Shown: in pieces, positions 49,935 through 60,337 of the stretch
Position numbering within the stretch: the first letter of the stretch is position 1
How the letters are laid out: each line of letters opens with the position of its first letter
NCBI GenBank assembly: GCA_009740415.1
Contig: WOYE01000005.1
Location: 1-64,000, forward strand
Reading direction: 5' to 3'
Source: Planococcaceae bacterium Storch 2/2-2
GTDB lineage: Bacteria; Bacillota; Bacilli; Bacillales_A; Planococcaceae
Length of the DNA stretch: 64,000 nucleotides
The notes under the pieces: model-generated
Told to the model about the DNA's origin: nothing
Databases searched by the model: none
What the model saw: the letters and a program-made list of their open reading frames with translations, nothing else
Program-made: the position numbers and the translations under genes

Positions 49935-51063
49935 ATGCGCGGTCTCCGTGCTTTTCTAAATAGTCGAGTAACGCTTTGACGATTCGCTCAGACGCGTAAC
50001 CGTCTCCATACGGATTCGATGCTTGCGCCATCTTTTCATACGCGGCTTCGTTTGAAAGCAATTCGTCTGTCAAATCGAAAATGACGTCTTCATCCGTACC
50101 GGCTAATTTCAATGTCCCGGCTTCGATTCCTTCTGGTCGCTCTGTCGTATCGCGCAAGACGATGACAGGTTTCGCGAGGCTCGGTGCTTCTTCTTGAATG
50201 CCACCCGAGTCCGTTAAAATAATGTGTGCGCGCGCAGCGAAGTTATGGAAATCGACGACTTCTAACGGTTCGATTAAATGAACGCGATCGTTGTCGCCGA
50301 GCAATTCATCCGCTACTTCTCGCACAGCCGGATTCATATGAACCGGATAGACGACTTGAATGTCGTCGTACTTGTCGAGAAGACGGTTGATCGCACGGAA
50401 CATGTTGCGCATCGGCTCACCTAAGTTTTCACGACGGTGCGCCGTCAGTAAAATCATTTTATCATTACCGAGCTGTTCGAGCATCGGATGCGAGTAGTCG
50501 TCTTGAACTGTCGTACGAAGTGCGTCGATCGCGGTATTTCCAGTTACGTAAATACGCGACTCGTCTTTTCCTTCGTCGATTAAGTTTTGAGCTGACTTTT
50601 CCGTCGGTGAGAAATGAAGATCCGCAATGACGCCTGTCAGTTGACGGTTCATCTCTTCCGGATACGGTGAATATTTGTCCCACGTACGAAGTCCAGCTTC
50701 TACGTGTCCGACTGCTACTTTGTTGTAAAATGCAGCTAAACTTCCGATAAACGTCGTCGCTGTATCCCCGTGCACTAACACGATGTCCGGTTCCGCTTCT
50801 TTCATAATGCGGTCCAATCCTTCGAGTCCACGTGTTGCGACATCGACGAGCGTTTGACGACTTTTCATAATGTTCAAGTCATAATCAGGTGTCACTTCAA
50901 ATGTTTCTAACACTTGGTCTAACATTTCACGGTGTTGTGCAGTTACAGTTACGATCGAATCGATCGTATCTTCGTTTTTCTCAAGTTCCAACACGAGAGG
51001 CGCCATTTTTATCGCTTCTGGACGTGTTCCAAAAATTGTCATCACTTTCCACTTACGTGTCAA
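49933..51063 (-). CDS. wecB: UDP-N-acetylglucosamine 2-epimerase (non-hydrolysing)
   Basis: The enzyme interconverts UDP-GlcNAc and UDP-ManNAc (MnaA/WecB). The 376-residue GT-B-like protein has KVMTIFGTRPEAIKMAPLVL, VHGDTATTFIGSLAAFY, VGHVEAGLRTWDKYSPYPEE and LTDSGGIQEEAPSLAKPV. The start is TTG 51063, four bases after GGTGGGAG. It provides substrate for the TagA-like transferase and WecC of the S-layer locus, although it sits in the housekeeping block 18 bases after upp. Confidence 0.95.
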   Translation of the reverse strand: MTRKWKVMTIFGTRPEAIKMAPLVLELEKNEDTIDSIVTVTAQHREMLDQVLETFEVTPDYDLNIMKSRQTLVDVATRGLEGLDRIMKEAEPDIVLVHGDTATTFIGSLAAFYNKVAVGHVEAGLRTWDKYSPYPEEMNRQLTGVIADLHFSPTEKSAQNLIDEGKDESRIYVTGNTAIDALRTTVQDDYSHPMLEQLGNDKMILLTAHRRENLGEPMRNMFRAINRLLDKYDDIQVVYPVHMNPAVREVADELLGDNDRVHLIEPLEVVDFHNFAARAHIILTDSGGIQEEAPSLAKPVIVLRDTTERPEGIEAGTLKLAGTDEDVIFDLTDELLSNEAAYEKMAQASNPYGDGYASERIVKALLDYLEKHGDRA

Positions 51064-51080
51064 TTGACTCCCACCTTTTT

Positions 51081-51710
51081 TTATTTTGTACCGAATAGAC
51101 GATCGCCTGCGTCGCCAAGGCCTGGTACGATGTAGCCATTTTCATCGAGCTTTTCGTCGAGTGCTGCAATGTACACGTCGACATCCGGATGTGCATCCGT
51201 CAATGCTTTAACGCCTTCTGGCGAAGCGATTAAACACATGAACTGAATGTTTTTCGCGCCGCGTTTTTTCACAGAGTTGATCGCTTCAATCGCTGATCCT
51301 CCTGTTGCGAGCATCGGATCGACGACGATCAAACGACGTTCCGCTACGTCTTTCGGTAATTTTGCATAGTACTCTACCGGCTGTAACGTTTTCGGATCAC
51401 GGTATAAACCGATATGTCCGACACGTGCTGCTGGAATGAGCTCTAAAATACCTTCTACCATTCCGAGGCCTGCGCGCAAAATTGGAATGATTCCTAATTT
51501 TTTACCCGCGAGTACTTTCGATGTTGCTGGTCCGACTGGTGTTTCTACTATTACTTCTTCCAATGTTAAATCGCGCGTTAATTCATACGCCATTAACGTA
51601 GCTACTTCATCGACGAGTTCACGGAACTCTTTCGTTCCTGTATTCACGTCACGAATGTACGTCAGTTTGTGTTGAATGAGCGGATGGTCAAATACGTGTA
51701 CGTTGCTCAT
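51081..51710 (-). CDS. upp: Uracil phosphoribosyltransferase
   Basis: The 209-residue enzyme converts uracil and PRPP to UMP. The PRPP-binding motif is [17 protein letters not shown] and the uracil-binding region is [17 protein letters not shown] at the C-terminus. ATG 51710 follows GGGAG by nine bases. It is preceded by an extended -10 TGCTATAAT (TATAAT at 51748-51753). Confidence 0.95.
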   Translation of the reverse strand: MSNVHVFDHPLIQHKLTYIRDVNTGTKEFRELVDEVATLMAYELTRDLTLEEVIVETPVGPATSKVLAGKKLGIIPILRAGLGMVEGILELIPAARVGHIGLYRDPKTLQPVEYYAKLPKDVAERRLIVVDPMLATGGSAIEAINSVKKRGAKNIQFMCLIASPEGVKALTDAHPDVDVYIAALDEKLDENGYIVPGLGDAGDRLFGTK

Positions 51711-51747
51711 AAATAATCGCTCCCTTTTCATTATGTCTATCTTTTTT

Positions 51748-51753
51748 ATTATA
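51748..51753 (-). promoter_or_regulatory. Extended -10 of the upp-wecB promoter
   Basis: The minus strand reads TGCTATAAT; no good -35 is present, which is common for extended -10 promoters. The rest of the upp-glyA gap (51754-51962) is AT-rich and featureless to me. Confidence 0.5.
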
Positions 51754-51962
51754 GCAAAACTTTTCGATTAGTAACATGACGACTTATCGACAACAAAGGG
51801 TTCGCAATCGTTTGAATCGTCTTGCAACGTTTGTCTATTTAATAGAAGAAACTTTTTTTCGCGCGCTGATTTAAGCGTTCATTTTCTTTCTTAATCCTTC
51901 ATTTTTCGTCAGTTATCCTTCTTTTTAAAAATATGTTACGAAAACGCAACGTATAAAACTTA

Positions 51963-52000
51963 AAAAAGCTTCCCGAGCGTTCGGCTCGAGAAGCTTCCTT
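51963..52000 (-). terminator. Terminator of glyA
   Basis: GAAGCTTCTCGAGC pairs with GCTCGGGAAGCTTT (minor mismatches) around a short loop, followed by U6. Confidence 0.9.
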
Positions 52001-52004
52001 TTCA

Positions 52005-53246
52005 TTATGCGTAAAGTGGGAATTTCGCTGTGAGTGCTGCAACGCGCTCGCTCGCTTCTTTCTTCACTTGTGCATTTTCTGGGTTTTTAAGAACCATTGC
52101 GATAATTTGTCCGATTTCTTTCATGTCGTCTTCTTTCATACCGCGTGTCGTAACAGCTGGTGTTCCGATACGGATTCCTGATGTGACGAATGGACTTTCT
52201 TGATCGAATGGAATCGTATTTTTGTTCGTCGTAATACCGACTTCATCTAACGCTTCTTCTCCCACTTTTCCTGTAATGTTTAACGATTGTAAGTTTAAGA
52301 GAAGTAAATGGTTGTCCGTTCCGCCTGATACGAGTTGGACGCCTTCTTCAACGAGTGTTTCGCCGAGTACTTTCGCGTTTTTCTTCACTTGTTGGATGTA
52401 CGTCTTGAACTCCGGTTGGAGCGCTTCGCCAAATGCCACTGCTTTTGCAGCGATGACGTGCATGAGCGGTCCCCCTTGAATACCAGGGAAGATCGATTTA
52501 TCGATTTTACGTGCGTTTTCTTCACGGCAAAGGATGAGTCCACCACGTGGTCCACGCAATGTTTTATGTGTTGTCGATGTAACGAAATCAGCATATGGTA
52601 CTGGGTTCGGGTGTTCGCCGACAGCGACGAGACCAGCGATATGTGCCATGTCTACCATGAACAATGCGCCTACTTCATCTGCAATTTCACGGAATTTAGC
52701 GAAATCGATGACGCGTGGGTACGCGCTCGCACCTGCAACGATTAATTTCGGTTGATGTTCGATCGCTTTCGCACGAACGTCTTCATAATCGATCATTTCT
52801 GTTTCTTGATCGACTCCGTATTCAACGAAGTTGAACAACTCGCCTGAGAAGTTAACCGGGCTACCGTGTGTTAAGTGTCCACCGTGTGATAAGTTCATAC
52901 CGAGTACTGTGTCACCTGGCTCGAGAACAGCGAAGTAAACCGCCATATTCGCTTGTGCTCCTGAGTGAGGTTGAACGTTCGCATGTTCTGCACCGAAAAT
53001 TTCTTTTACACGATCGCGTGCGATATCTTCTGCGACGTCGACGTGTTCACATCCACCGTAGTAGCGTTTTCCAGGGTAACCTTCCGCGTATTTGTTCGTT
53101 AAGTATGACCCTTGTGCTTCCATAACTGCTTCTGTGACGAAGTTTTCTGATGCGATTAATTCAATGTTTGCTTGTTGGCGTTGTTTTTCAGCCATAATTG
53201 CCTCATAAATAGCTGCATCCGAACGCTGTACATTACTAAGATCCAT
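52005..53246 (-). CDS. glyA: Serine hydroxymethyltransferase
   Basis: The PLP enzyme converts serine and tetrahydrofolate to glycine and methylene-THF. It has 413 residues, with [39 protein letters not shown] and the PLP lysine in [17 protein letters not shown] 53246 is preferred to 53255 because AAAGGAG is then properly spaced. An extended -10 TGGTACAAT lies upstream at about 53315. Confidence 0.97.
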   Translation of the reverse strand: MDLSNVQRSDAAIYEAIMAEKQRQQANIELIASENFVTEAVMEAQGSYLTNKYAEGYPGKRYYGGCEHVDVAEDIARDRVKEIFGAEHANVQPHSGAQANMAVYFAVLEPGDTVLGMNLSHGGHLTHGSPVNFSGELFNFVEYGVDQETEMIDYEDVRAKAIEHQPKLIVAGASAYPRVIDFAKFREIADEVGALFMVDMAHIAGLVAVGEHPNPVPYADFVTSTTHKTLRGPRGGLILCREENARKIDKSIFPGIQGGPLMHVIAAKAVAFGEALQPEFKTYIQQVKKNAKVLGETLVEEGVQLVSGGTDNHLLLLNLQSLNITGKVGEEALDEVGITTNKNTIPFDQESPFVTSGIRIGTPAVTTRGMKEDDMKEIGQIIAMVLKNPENAQVKKEASERVAALTAKFPLYA

Positions 53247-53350
53247 TTCGTTCATTCTCCTTTACATTGCGTTTTAAAAAACGTGTATCTTTCGGTTTCT
53301 GACTTGATTGTACCACATATTCATTTAAAAATGGTTAAAAATTCGTTAAT

Positions 53351-53899
53351 TCACGAACGATACTTTGCTCGAACGCCACCGATCAATGGCGGACGTGTCG
53401 TTGCGGTCGTCGTGATCGCATCTCCGATTGTTTGAATCGACGTTCGAATCGGGACAGCGACGTGTTTTAAATGCATACCGATGAACGTCTGTCCGATATC
53501 GACACCGGCATGAGCGGTAATGTGCTCTACCGTAACGGCATCTTCTAAATGTTCATAAGCGTAAGCCGACATCGACCCACCTGCTTCACGCACCGGATAG
53601 ACGGACAATTCATCGAGGCGGAACTCGCGCGCTGCTTCTCGTTCGATCGTCAACGCTCGGTTAATATGTTCGCACCCTTGGAATGCTAAGTACAGTTCGT
53701 TTCGTTTCGCAAACTGGACGAGCGGTTCGAATAATGCTTCGGCCACTTCTGGTGCACCCGCTGTTCCGATATGTTCTCCGATCACTTCGGATGTCGAGCA
53801 ACCGACGACGAAAAAGGTTCCTTTTTGCAACGTCGTGCGCTCTTCGAATTCGACGAGTAGTTGCTCCATTTGTTGTTTCCATAATTGAAGTGCGTCCAA
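53351..53899 (-). CDS. ywlG: TIGR01440/DUF436 family protein YwlG
   Basis: The protein of about 182 residues has FFVVGCSTSEVIGEHIGTAG, LAFQGCEHINRALTIERE and HAGVDIGQTFIGMHLKHVAV, characteristic of the family, plus a C-terminal RPPLIGGVRAKY. The function is unknown; it is usually next to glyA or rpiB. The start is uncertain: TTG 53899 lies five bases after AGAGGTGA, and GTG 53908 is nearly on top of that site. Confidence 0.85.
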   Translation of the reverse strand: MDALQLWKQQMEQLLVEFEERTTLQKGTFFVVGCSTSEVIGEHIGTAGAPEVAEALFEPLVQFAKRNELYLAFQGCEHINRALTIEREAAREFRLDELSVYPVREAGGSMSAYAYEHLEDAVTVEHITAHAGVDIGQTFIGMHLKHVAVPIRTSIQTIGDAITTTATTRPPLIGGVRAKYRS

Positions 53900-53917
53900 T
53901 CGTCTCACCTCTTTCGT

Positions 53918-54361
53918 TTACTTCCCTTGTTCGATCGCTGTAATTTTATCGATGCGGCGTTCGTGACGGCCACCTTCGAATTCTGCTTCTAACCATGTTT
54001 TCGCAATTTCTTTACCTAACGCGCCACCGATGACACGGCCGCCCATCGCGATAATGTTTGAATTGTTATGTTCGCGTGTTGCGTGCGCCGTATAGACGTC
54101 GTGGACGAGTGCGCAACGAATGCCTTCTACTTTGTTCGCAGCGATTGACATACCGATTCCTGTTCCACAAACTAAAATGCCGCGGTCGTACGTTCCGTTT
54201 GCAACACCTTCTGCTACTGGACGTGCGTAATCTGGGTAATCGACCGATTCATCATGATCTGGACCTAAATCCGTATAGTCGATGTTCATCTCTTTCAATA
54301 ATTCAATGAGTTCACGGCGTAATTCATTACCACCGTGGTCTGATGCGATTGCTACTTTCAC
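53918..54361 (-). CDS. rpiB: Ribose-5-phosphate isomerase B
   Basis: The 147-residue RpiB/LacAB protein has KVAIASDHGGNELRRELIEL, the active-site Cys in RGILVCGTGIGMSIAANKV and HNNSNIIAMGGRVIG. It interconverts ribose-5-P and ribulose-5-P. GTG 54361 follows GAAGGCGA. Confidence 0.93.
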   Translation of the reverse strand: MKVAIASDHGGNELRRELIELLKEMNIDYTDLGPDHDESVDYPDYARPVAEGVANGTYDRGILVCGTGIGMSIAANKVEGIRCALVHDVYTAHATREHNNSNIIAMGGRVIGGALGKEIAKTWLEAEFEGGRHERRIDKITAIEQGK

Positions 54362-54418
54362 TCGATTCGCCTTCTTTCATAAGTTTTGTGTTCAGTTTAC
54401 CATACATAACTAGTCGTA

Positions 54419-55684
54419 TCACTTTTTTATCTCTGTTAAAAAAACATTTAATCGTTCCGCGTCTCGCTCGAGTCCATCTGCGTGGCGGACCATCTCGGCG
54501 ACCGTTTCACGTTGCTCGTCCGTTGCGCGCTCCACTGCATGAACCGAAGCGCTCGTCTCTTCAGCAATGGCCGCGATGTTTTCCGCTTCGGCCGCACTAT
54601 GTTCGACGGCACTTAACTGTTCATCAACGACGGTGACGATCGAATGAATACGCGTTGCCAACGTACGCAATTCCGAAGCCGTTTGATGGATCATTTGCTC
54701 CGTTTCGGTTGCACGTGAAACATTGTGGATCGCATCTTCTTTTTGATCCGTCATGCGACGTGCGAGTTCATTCGACGTCTGCTGAACTGTCGAGACGAGC
54801 GTATCGATCGTTCCGACCGATTTCGCACTTTCATCTGCGAGCGCACGTACTTCTTCAGCGACGACTGAAAATCCTGCACCGTGTTCGCCTGCGCGCGCGG
54901 CTTCAATTGACGCATTTAATGCGAGCAAGTTCGTTTGTTCGGCAATCGTTCCGACCGTTTGGACGATCGAACGGACGTCTTCCATTTCAGCAGCTAATTG
55001 ACGCGTCATCCGCTCGCTTTCTTCGCTACTTTGCGAAATGGAACGAACCGATGCGATGAGACGGTTCACTTCTTCAACCGTTTCATCTAACGCTGCAATC
55101 CCTCCGTCTACGTCTTGCGCCGTTCGTTGGACACGGCGTTGCACATCGTGCGCATGCTCCCCGATGGAAACGAGCGTTTCTGCCGATTGTTGAATCGCGT
55201 CGGCCGTCTGTTCCGCCCCTTCGTTAATTTGATGAATCGCTGTTCGAACGGCGTTCGATTGTTCATCCGCACGGTGTGACCCTCGTTTCAAATCGTTCGA
55301 AGTCGCTCCGATCGTATCGGAGACGCGCTCCACTTCTTCAACGAGCGCCCGCATACTTTCGACGACCGATTGGAAGGAAGTAGCGACGTCATAAATTTCA
55401 TCTTCGCTCGATGGAAGCTTCACATCGGTCCGTAAATCGCGTGTCGCAATACGTTCGGCGTCGTCCGATAACTGATTTAACGACTGCGTCAACACGTTGC
55501 TAAATAAGACGGTGAGAATCCCGGTCCACGCGATGCCGAGTGCATACGTAATCCATTCAAAGATGTTCCGGTTGACGTTCGGGAATACGTTCGGGTACAC
55601 CCATTGCATGAAAATGGCGCTACACGTATACGTAATGAGCGCGACGACGATGACGAACGTGACGAGTTTTCCACGAAGTTTCAT
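54419..55684 (-). CDS. Methyl-accepting chemotaxis protein without a large sensor domain
   Basis: The 421-residue protein has two N-terminal membrane helices ([40 protein letters not shown]) with only a short extracellular loop. A HAMP domain follows ([20 protein letters not shown]), then a cytoplasmic signalling coiled coil with the tip [19 protein letters not shown] and [19 protein letters not shown]. With almost no ligand-binding domain it may sense a membrane or intracellular signal. It begins on the stop of ywlE (TGATG overlap), an unusual partner. The C-terminal 57-base gap to rpiB holds no terminator. Confidence 0.9.
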   Translation of the reverse strand: MKLRGKLVTFVIVVALITYTCSAIFMQWVYPNVFPNVNRNIFEWITYALGIAWTGILTVLFSNVLTQSLNQLSDDAERIATRDLRTDVKLPSSEDEIYDVATSFQSVVESMRALVEEVERVSDTIGATSNDLKRGSHRADEQSNAVRTAIHQINEGAEQTADAIQQSAETLVSIGEHAHDVQRRVQRTAQDVDGGIAALDETVEEVNRLIASVRSISQSSEESERMTRQLAAEMEDVRSIVQTVGTIAEQTNLLALNASIEAARAGEHGAGFSVVAEEVRALADESAKSVGTIDTLVSTVQQTSNELARRMTDQKEDAIHNVSRATETEQMIHQTASELRTLATRIHSIVTVVDEQLSAVEHSAAEAENIAAIAEETSASVHAVERATDEQRETVAEMVRHADGLERDAERLNVFLTEIKK

Positions 55685-56124
55685 CACGTCTCCTCCTCTA
55701 ATCGTTCGATGACACGATCGATGACACGTTCTAATTCTTCATACGTCGCTTCATACGTGCGACGCGTTCCTCCGAACGGGTCTTGGACGTTCGGATTGTC
55801 TTCGCCGGCGAACTGTTTCAACGTTTGAATTTTATGAGCGGCTTCCGGATAAAGCATATGGAGCATATCTCGGTGCCCGGTCGTCATCGTCAACACGTAC
55901 GTCGCCCAATCGATTTCTTCGGCACGGACGATTCGAGAAGTCGGCGTATGTGGCAACTCGTTTTCTTCAATGAGTGAGCGTGCGTGCATAGAAATCGATC
56001 CCCCTTCTACCGCATGAACACCCGCTGACTTAACAGTAACCCCTTCGATTTCACGTGAGCGTAAAATCGCTTCTGCCATCGGACTACGACACGTATTTCC
56101 TGTACAGACGAAATAAATGTTCAT
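55684..56124 (-). CDS. ywlE: Protein-arginine phosphatase YwlE (low-molecular-weight PTP fold)
   Basis: The 146-residue protein has the P-loop [15 protein letters not shown]. The threonine in CTGNTC is the residue known to favour phospho-arginine over phospho-tyrosine. The general acid Asp is in [20 protein letters not shown]. YwlE counteracts the McsB arginine kinase. It follows sua5 by 123 bases and overlaps the chemotaxis gene by one base. Confidence 0.92.
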   Translation of the reverse strand: MNIYFVCTGNTCRSPMAEAILRSREIEGVTVKSAGVHAVEGGSISMHARSLIEENELPHTPTSRIVRAEEIDWATYVLTMTTGHRDMLHMLYPEAAHKIQTLKQFAGEDNPNVQDPFGGTRRTYEATYEELERVIDRVIERLEEET

Positions 56125-56209
56125 TGGACCACCCCTTTCTATCTATTATGTCAAAAAGAACGGTTTCTTTGTATCTTTTCCTTCTTTTGTACGAAAATGT
56201 TCATTTTAC

Positions 56210-56242
56210 AAAAAAGCCACTCTGACTCAATCAGAATGGCTC
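56210..56242 (-). terminator. Terminator after the Sua5 gene
   Basis: AGCCATTCTGA pairs with TCAGAGTGGCT (one mismatch) around a 5-nt loop, followed by TTTTTT on the minus strand. Confidence 0.85.
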
Positions 56243-56247
56243 CCTTT

Positions 56248-57279
56248 TTACTGTTTCGATTCGTACGTTTTTCCGCCTGACGCTTTCGTCAATCGGTTCA
56301 TCACTGCTTGACCGACGCCGTGCATATCGGTTTCAATCGCTAAAATGACATCCGCATCTGTCAAATCGCATTGACGCAACGCACGGTACAAGTTCGCTGC
56401 CATTTCATCGGGATGGTGAAGGCGCCCGATCGTAAAGTACCAGTCCGCCTCATCATCGTACAATTCTTCTGGACCGACGACCGCTACTTTTTGACCGCTC
56501 GCATGAATCGCTGCGATCGCCTCGTTTAAATGAGCAGTCGCTAAGTTGAAAACGAAAAGCGGTGCTTCCGGTGCGTAATGCATATATTTCATACCCGGTG
56601 CGCGCGGTGCTTCTTCTTTTCCGACAGCGACATCTTCTTCGACCGGCCCGATGACGCGTTCGAGTTGTTCTTTCGTCACGCCACCTGGTCGCAAAATCGT
56701 CGGGACGTCGGTCGTTAAATCGAGAATCGTCGATTCGACACCGACCGCCGTCGAGCCGCCGTCGATGATGACGCGAACGTCACCGTCTAAATCGGTGAAG
56801 ACGTGGTCCGCTTCGGTCGGGCTCGGTTTTCCACTTTTGTTCGCACTCGGTGCGGCGATCGGTTCACGAATAGCACGCAACAGTTGCAACGCGACGGGAT
56901 GGTCTGGCATACGTAAGCCAACTGTCTCCAAACCCGCTGTCACGCTCGGTGCGAGTACGTTTTCTTTTTTGTAAAAAATGAGTGTGAGAGGGCCTGGCCA
57001 AAACGCATCCATTAATTGTTCAGCGACGTCATCGACCGAACGAGCAAACTCTCTCACTTGTTCTTGATCACCGATATGGACGATGAGCGGATTGTCAGAA
57101 GGGCGTCCTTTCGCTGTAAAAATCGACTGAACCGCTTCTTCATCGGTCGCTAATGCTCCTAATCCGTACACCGTTTCGGTCGGAAATGCTACGAGCTCTC
57201 CGCTTCGTAACGCCTGAACCGCTTCTTCATAATGAGTTGCCGCTTCTGTTCCATCTGCGACTAAACGTTTCGTTTTCAC
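56248..57279 (-). CDS. ywlC: L-threonylcarbamoyladenylate synthase (Sua5)
   Basis: The 343-residue protein makes TC-AMP for the t6A37 modification of ANN-decoding tRNAs. The YrdC domain (VAFPTETVYGLGALATDEEA; FTAKGRPSDNPLIVHIG; SANKSGKPSPTEADHVF) is followed by the Sua5 C-terminal domain (APGMKYMHYAPEAPLFVFNL linker). GTG 57279 follows AGGAGG by seven bases and overlaps the prmC stop (GTGA), giving translational coupling. Confidence 0.93.
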   Translation of the reverse strand: MKTKRLVADGTEAATHYEEAVQALRSGELVAFPTETVYGLGALATDEEAVQSIFTAKGRPSDNPLIVHIGDQEQVREFARSVDDVAEQLMDAFWPGPLTLIFYKKENVLAPSVTAGLETVGLRMPDHPVALQLLRAIREPIAAPSANKSGKPSPTEADHVFTDLDGDVRVIIDGGSTAVGVESTILDLTTDVPTILRPGGVTKEQLERVIGPVEEDVAVGKEEAPRAPGMKYMHYAPEAPLFVFNLATAHLNEAIAAIHASGQKVAVVGPEELYDDEADWYFTIGRLHHPDEMAANLYRALRQCDLTDADVILAIETDMHGVGQAVMNRLTKASGGKTYESKQ

Positions 57280-58151
57280 GATTGATCCTCCTCTACGGTC
57301 CGTCGTACGACGACGATCCGATCTTTTCCGCTCATATCTTGTACGACTTCGACCGAACAAGGAGCGACGTGTTGTTCTGCCAATGCTCGAACACGTTCAG
57401 CTTGACGATGTCCGATTTCAACGATGACCCAACCGTCAGGTGCCACAACTCGTGCAACGTGTTCAAACAGTTGACGGTAATGCAAGTACCCATCTTCCTC
57501 CGAGTACAGCGCAAGGTCCGGCTCATAGTCGATCGTACTTTGCGTCATCTCGCCTTTTTCATCAACCGCAATGTACGGTGGATTCGACACGATGATGTCG
57601 TACGTTTCATGAGCGAGTGGCTCAAGCAAATCCCCTCGCCGAAAATCGATCGACGTTTTATACGTTTCATCGTTGCGACGAGCAACAGCGAGCGCCTCTT
57701 CGCTAATATCTGTTGCGACGACGGACGCTTCCGGCCACTCTTTTTGAAGGGCGATCGCAATCGCCCCGCTTCCTGTCCCGATATCGGCCATGCGTGCTCC
57801 GTTCGGGTAGTGTGGACGGACGTGCTCGAGTACGTAATGAACGAGTTCTTCCGTTTCAGGGCGTGGGATGAGAACCGCTTCATCGACGTATAACGGATAC
57901 CCGTAAAAGTGTGCTTCGTTGAAAATGTATTGGAGCGGTTCGCCACCGACGTAACGACGCATCCACTGTTCCGCACGCTCTTTTTCAGCCGGCTGAACCG
58001 TTTCGCTCATTTTCGTTAAAATCGTTGAAAATGAACACGTGCCGTACACTTCTTCTAAAATGAAGCGAGCTGCCGATTGATCGAGCCCTTCTTGTTCCAT
58101 TTCATAACGCATCGCCGCCCACAACTCCCCGAGCGTCTGTTCGTTAGGCAT
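57276..58151 (-). CDS. prmC: Release factor glutamine methyltransferase PrmC
   Basis: The enzyme methylates the Gln of the GGQ motif in release factors. The 291-residue protein has a helical N-terminal domain and a Rossmann SAM domain with [20 protein letters not shown] and the NPPY motif in [16 protein letters not shown]. The start overlaps the end of prfA, its substrate gene, by eight bases. Confidence 0.94.
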   Translation of the reverse strand: MPNEQTLGELWAAMRYEMEQEGLDQSAARFILEEVYGTCSFSTILTKMSETVQPAEKERAEQWMRRYVGGEPLQYIFNEAHFYGYPLYVDEAVLIPRPETEELVHYVLEHVRPHYPNGARMADIGTGSGAIAIALQKEWPEASVVATDISEEALAVARRNDETYKTSIDFRRGDLLEPLAHETYDIIVSNPPYIAVDEKGEMTQSTIDYEPDLALYSEEDGYLHYRQLFEHVARVVAPDGWVIVEIGHRQAERVRALAEQHVAPCSVEVVQDMSGKDRIVVVRRTVEEDQS

Positions 58152-59220
58152 GGTCGTTCAAACTTTCAAGTCGTGCGGTTTGCTCTTCAATGCTCAACGC
58201 GTCGATCACTTCGTCTACTTTCCCGTCGATGATTTGATCGAGCTTTTGAATCGTTAAACCGATCCGGTGGTCCGTCACTCGGTTTTGTGGATAGTTGTAT
58301 GTACGAATTCGCTCCGAACGGTCGCCCGTCCCAACTGCTGATTTTCGTTGTGCGGCGTATTCGTCTTTCGCTTCTTGCTGGAATTTATCGTAGACGCGCG
58401 CTTTCAAAATTTTCATCGCTTGTTCGCGGTTTTTAATTTGAGACTTTTCATCTTGACAGCTGACGACGATATTCGTCGGTAAGTGCGTAATACGAACGGC
58501 TGAGTCTGTCGTGTTAACGTGCTGTCCACCCGCACCGCTCGAACGGTACGTATCGATTTTCAAATCTTCATTGCGAATTTCGATGTCGACGTCTTCTACT
58601 TCTGGTAACACGGCGACAGTTGCTGTCGACGTATGGACGCGGCCACCTGATTCCGTTTCCGGAATGCGTTGCACACGGTGCGCTCCGTTTTCAAATTTCA
58701 AACGGGAATACGCTCCTTGTCCTTTGATCATGAAAATGATCTCTTTGAAACCGCCGAGCTCCGTCGGGGAAGCGTCCATCGTTTCGGTCTTCCACCCTTT
58801 CATTTCTGCGTAACGGCTGTACATACGGTACAAGTCTGCTGCGAAGAGAGCGGCTTCATCGCCACCTGCTGCTCCACGAATTTCGATAATGACGTTTTTG
58901 TCGTCGTTCGGATCTTTCGGGATGAGGAGAAACTTCAATTGTTCTTCCATTTCAGCAATTTTCGGTTCCAATTCGTCGATTTCCATTTTAACGAGTTCTT
59001 TCATCTCATCATCCAACGTTTCTTCTAACATCGGCTTCGTCGTTTCATACTGTTCTTTCGCTTCTTTATATTGACGGTACACAGCGACCGTTTCTTGAAG
59101 ATCGGCATGTTCTTTCGAATATTTGCGCAATGCATTCACGTCCGAAATGACATCCGGGTCACTTAACAATTCATTCAATGTGTTGTAACGGTCTTCTACC
59201 GCTTGTAATTTATCAAACAT
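58144..59220 (-). CDS. prfA: Peptide chain release factor 1
   Basis: RF1, 358 residues, terminates at UAA and UAG. The GGQ motif lies in [20 protein letters not shown] near residues 225-244. The helix-rich domain 1 and the PxT-type stop-codon region ([20 protein letters not shown]) are present. AGAGGTGA precedes ATG 59220. Confidence 0.97.
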   Translation of the reverse strand: MFDKLQAVEDRYNTLNELLSDPDVISDVNALRKYSKEHADLQETVAVYRQYKEAKEQYETTKPMLEETLDDEMKELVKMEIDELEPKIAEMEEQLKFLLIPKDPNDDKNVIIEIRGAAGGDEAALFAADLYRMYSRYAEMKGWKTETMDASPTELGGFKEIIFMIKGQGAYSRLKFENGAHRVQRIPETESGGRVHTSTATVAVLPEVEDVDIEIRNEDLKIDTYRSSGAGGQHVNTTDSAVRITHLPTNIVVSCQDEKSQIKNREQAMKILKARVYDKFQQEAKDEYAAQRKSAVGTGDRSERIRTYNYPQNRVTDHRIGLTIQKLDQIIDGKVDEVIDALSIEEQTARLESLNDHA

Positions 59221-59266
59221 CGTCTCACCTCTTCATTGTATTTCTTCTCTATTGTACGAAAATGTA

Positions 59267-59863
59267 CTACTCGTTCGCAATCGTTCCTGTTGAACCGATG
59301 ACGTGATGCACTCGACAACGCGGTTCATACGATTCAGAAGCACCGACTAAAATGACCGGATCGTCGACCGACGCCGGTTGTCCATCAATGAGTCGTTGCG
59401 TTCGACTCGCGGGTGCACCGCAAACGGAACAGACTGCTTGTAATTTCGTCACGTGTTCGGCGATCGCTAATAAATGAGGCATCAGCCCGAACGGTTCGCC
59501 TTTAAAATCTTGGTCGAGCCCTGCGACGATGACACGTTTTCCTTCGTTCGCTAACTTCGTCACAAATGCGATGATCGAGTCGTCAAAAAATTGTGCTTCG
59601 TCGATCGCGACGACGTCGTATTCGTCGAACGAACGATGTTCGATCGATTCGATGGAATCGATCGGCTCCGCGACGATTTCATTGCCGTCGTGGCTAACGA
59701 CGGACGCTTCACTGTAACGATCGTCGATTTTCGGTTTAAAAATTGCGACGTGTTGCTTCGCGTAATACGTTCTTCGAATGCGTCGTATGAGCTCTTCTGA
59801 CTTTCCTGAAAACATACTTCCACAAATGACTTCCAACCATCCGCCTTCCATCGATACGTACAT
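59267..59863 (-). CDS. tdk: Thymidine kinase
   Basis: The 198-residue type II thymidine kinase has the P-loop [20 protein letters not shown] and the Asp/Glu motif [17 protein letters not shown]. The zinc site is formed by [14 protein letters not shown] and the later Cys-x-x-His in RCRVHH. AGGGAGG lies seven bases before the start and directly abuts the U-tract of the rpmE terminator. Confidence 0.96.
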   Translation of the reverse strand: MYVSMEGGWLEVICGSMFSGKSEELIRRIRRTYYAKQHVAIFKPKIDDRYSEASVVSHDGNEIVAEPIDSIESIEHRSFDEYDVVAIDEAQFFDDSIIAFVTKLANEGKRVIVAGLDQDFKGEPFGLMPHLLAIAEHVTKLQAVCSVCGAPASRTQRLIDGQPASVDDPVILVGASESYEPRCRVHHVIGSTGTIANE

Positions 59864-59877
59864 GATCGAACCTCCCT

Positions 59878-59917
59878 AAAAAAAATTACCCGCCAGTGCT
59901 AGGCACTAACGGGTAAC
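59878..59917 (-). terminator. Terminator between rpmE and tdk
   Basis: TTACCCGTTAGTGC pairs with GCACTGGCGGGTAA (one mismatched region) around CTA, followed by eight U, which run straight into the tdk ribosome-binding site. Confidence 0.92.
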
Positions 59918-59929
59918 ATGCGTTGCGAT

Positions 59930-60142
59930 TTATTCGCTTTCTTCTTTGAAGCCATATTTTTTGTTGAAGCGGTCGACTCGGCCGTCCGCTGCAGCAAATT
60001 TCTGACGTCCAGTGTAGAATGGGTGACATGCTGAGCAAACTTCTACTCGAATGTCTTCTTTAACAGAACCTGTTTCGAATGTGTTACCACATGAACATGT
60101 TACTGTTGCTGTTTTGTAATCTGGATGAATTCCTGCTTTCAT
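59930..60142 (-). CDS. rpmE: 50S ribosomal protein L31, zinc-binding (C+) type
   Basis: The 70-residue protein has [20 protein letters not shown] and [17 protein letters not shown]; the CxC...CxxC cysteines bind zinc. In zinc-starved Bacillus this form is replaced by the non-zinc YtiA. Only this C+ copy is in the window. Confidence 0.97.
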   Translation of the reverse strand: MKAGIHPDYKTATVTCSCGNTFETGSVKEDIRVEVCSACHPFYTGRQKFAAADGRVDRFNKKYGFKEESE

Positions 60143-60324
60143 CGGTCTCTCTCCCTTCGCCCTACAGTTTCCCCGTAGAGTTGTCGTTATAGGTGTACGT
60201 AGTTTTTGCCACGCACAGGTGTAAAAAAGACTGATGCCTTACACGACCCGAATGATGTCAGCCGCATATGCAGCAGATTAAAATCTTACTCAAAAATTAT
60301 AACAACTTTCCCGTGTGAATGCAA
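60143..60324 (-). promoter_or_regulatory. rpmE promoter and long leader
   Basis: TTGCAT (60319-60324) and TATAAT (60296-60301) are 17 bases apart. About 145 nt of leader follow before the ATG. Ribosomal protein L31 leaders that bind L31 are known in Firmicutes, so autoregulation is plausible. I have not matched a known leader fold. The promoter begins only 14 bases after the rho stop, and I see no terminator for rho. Confidence 0.6.
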
Positions 60325-60337
60325 CTGTTGAACCTCG

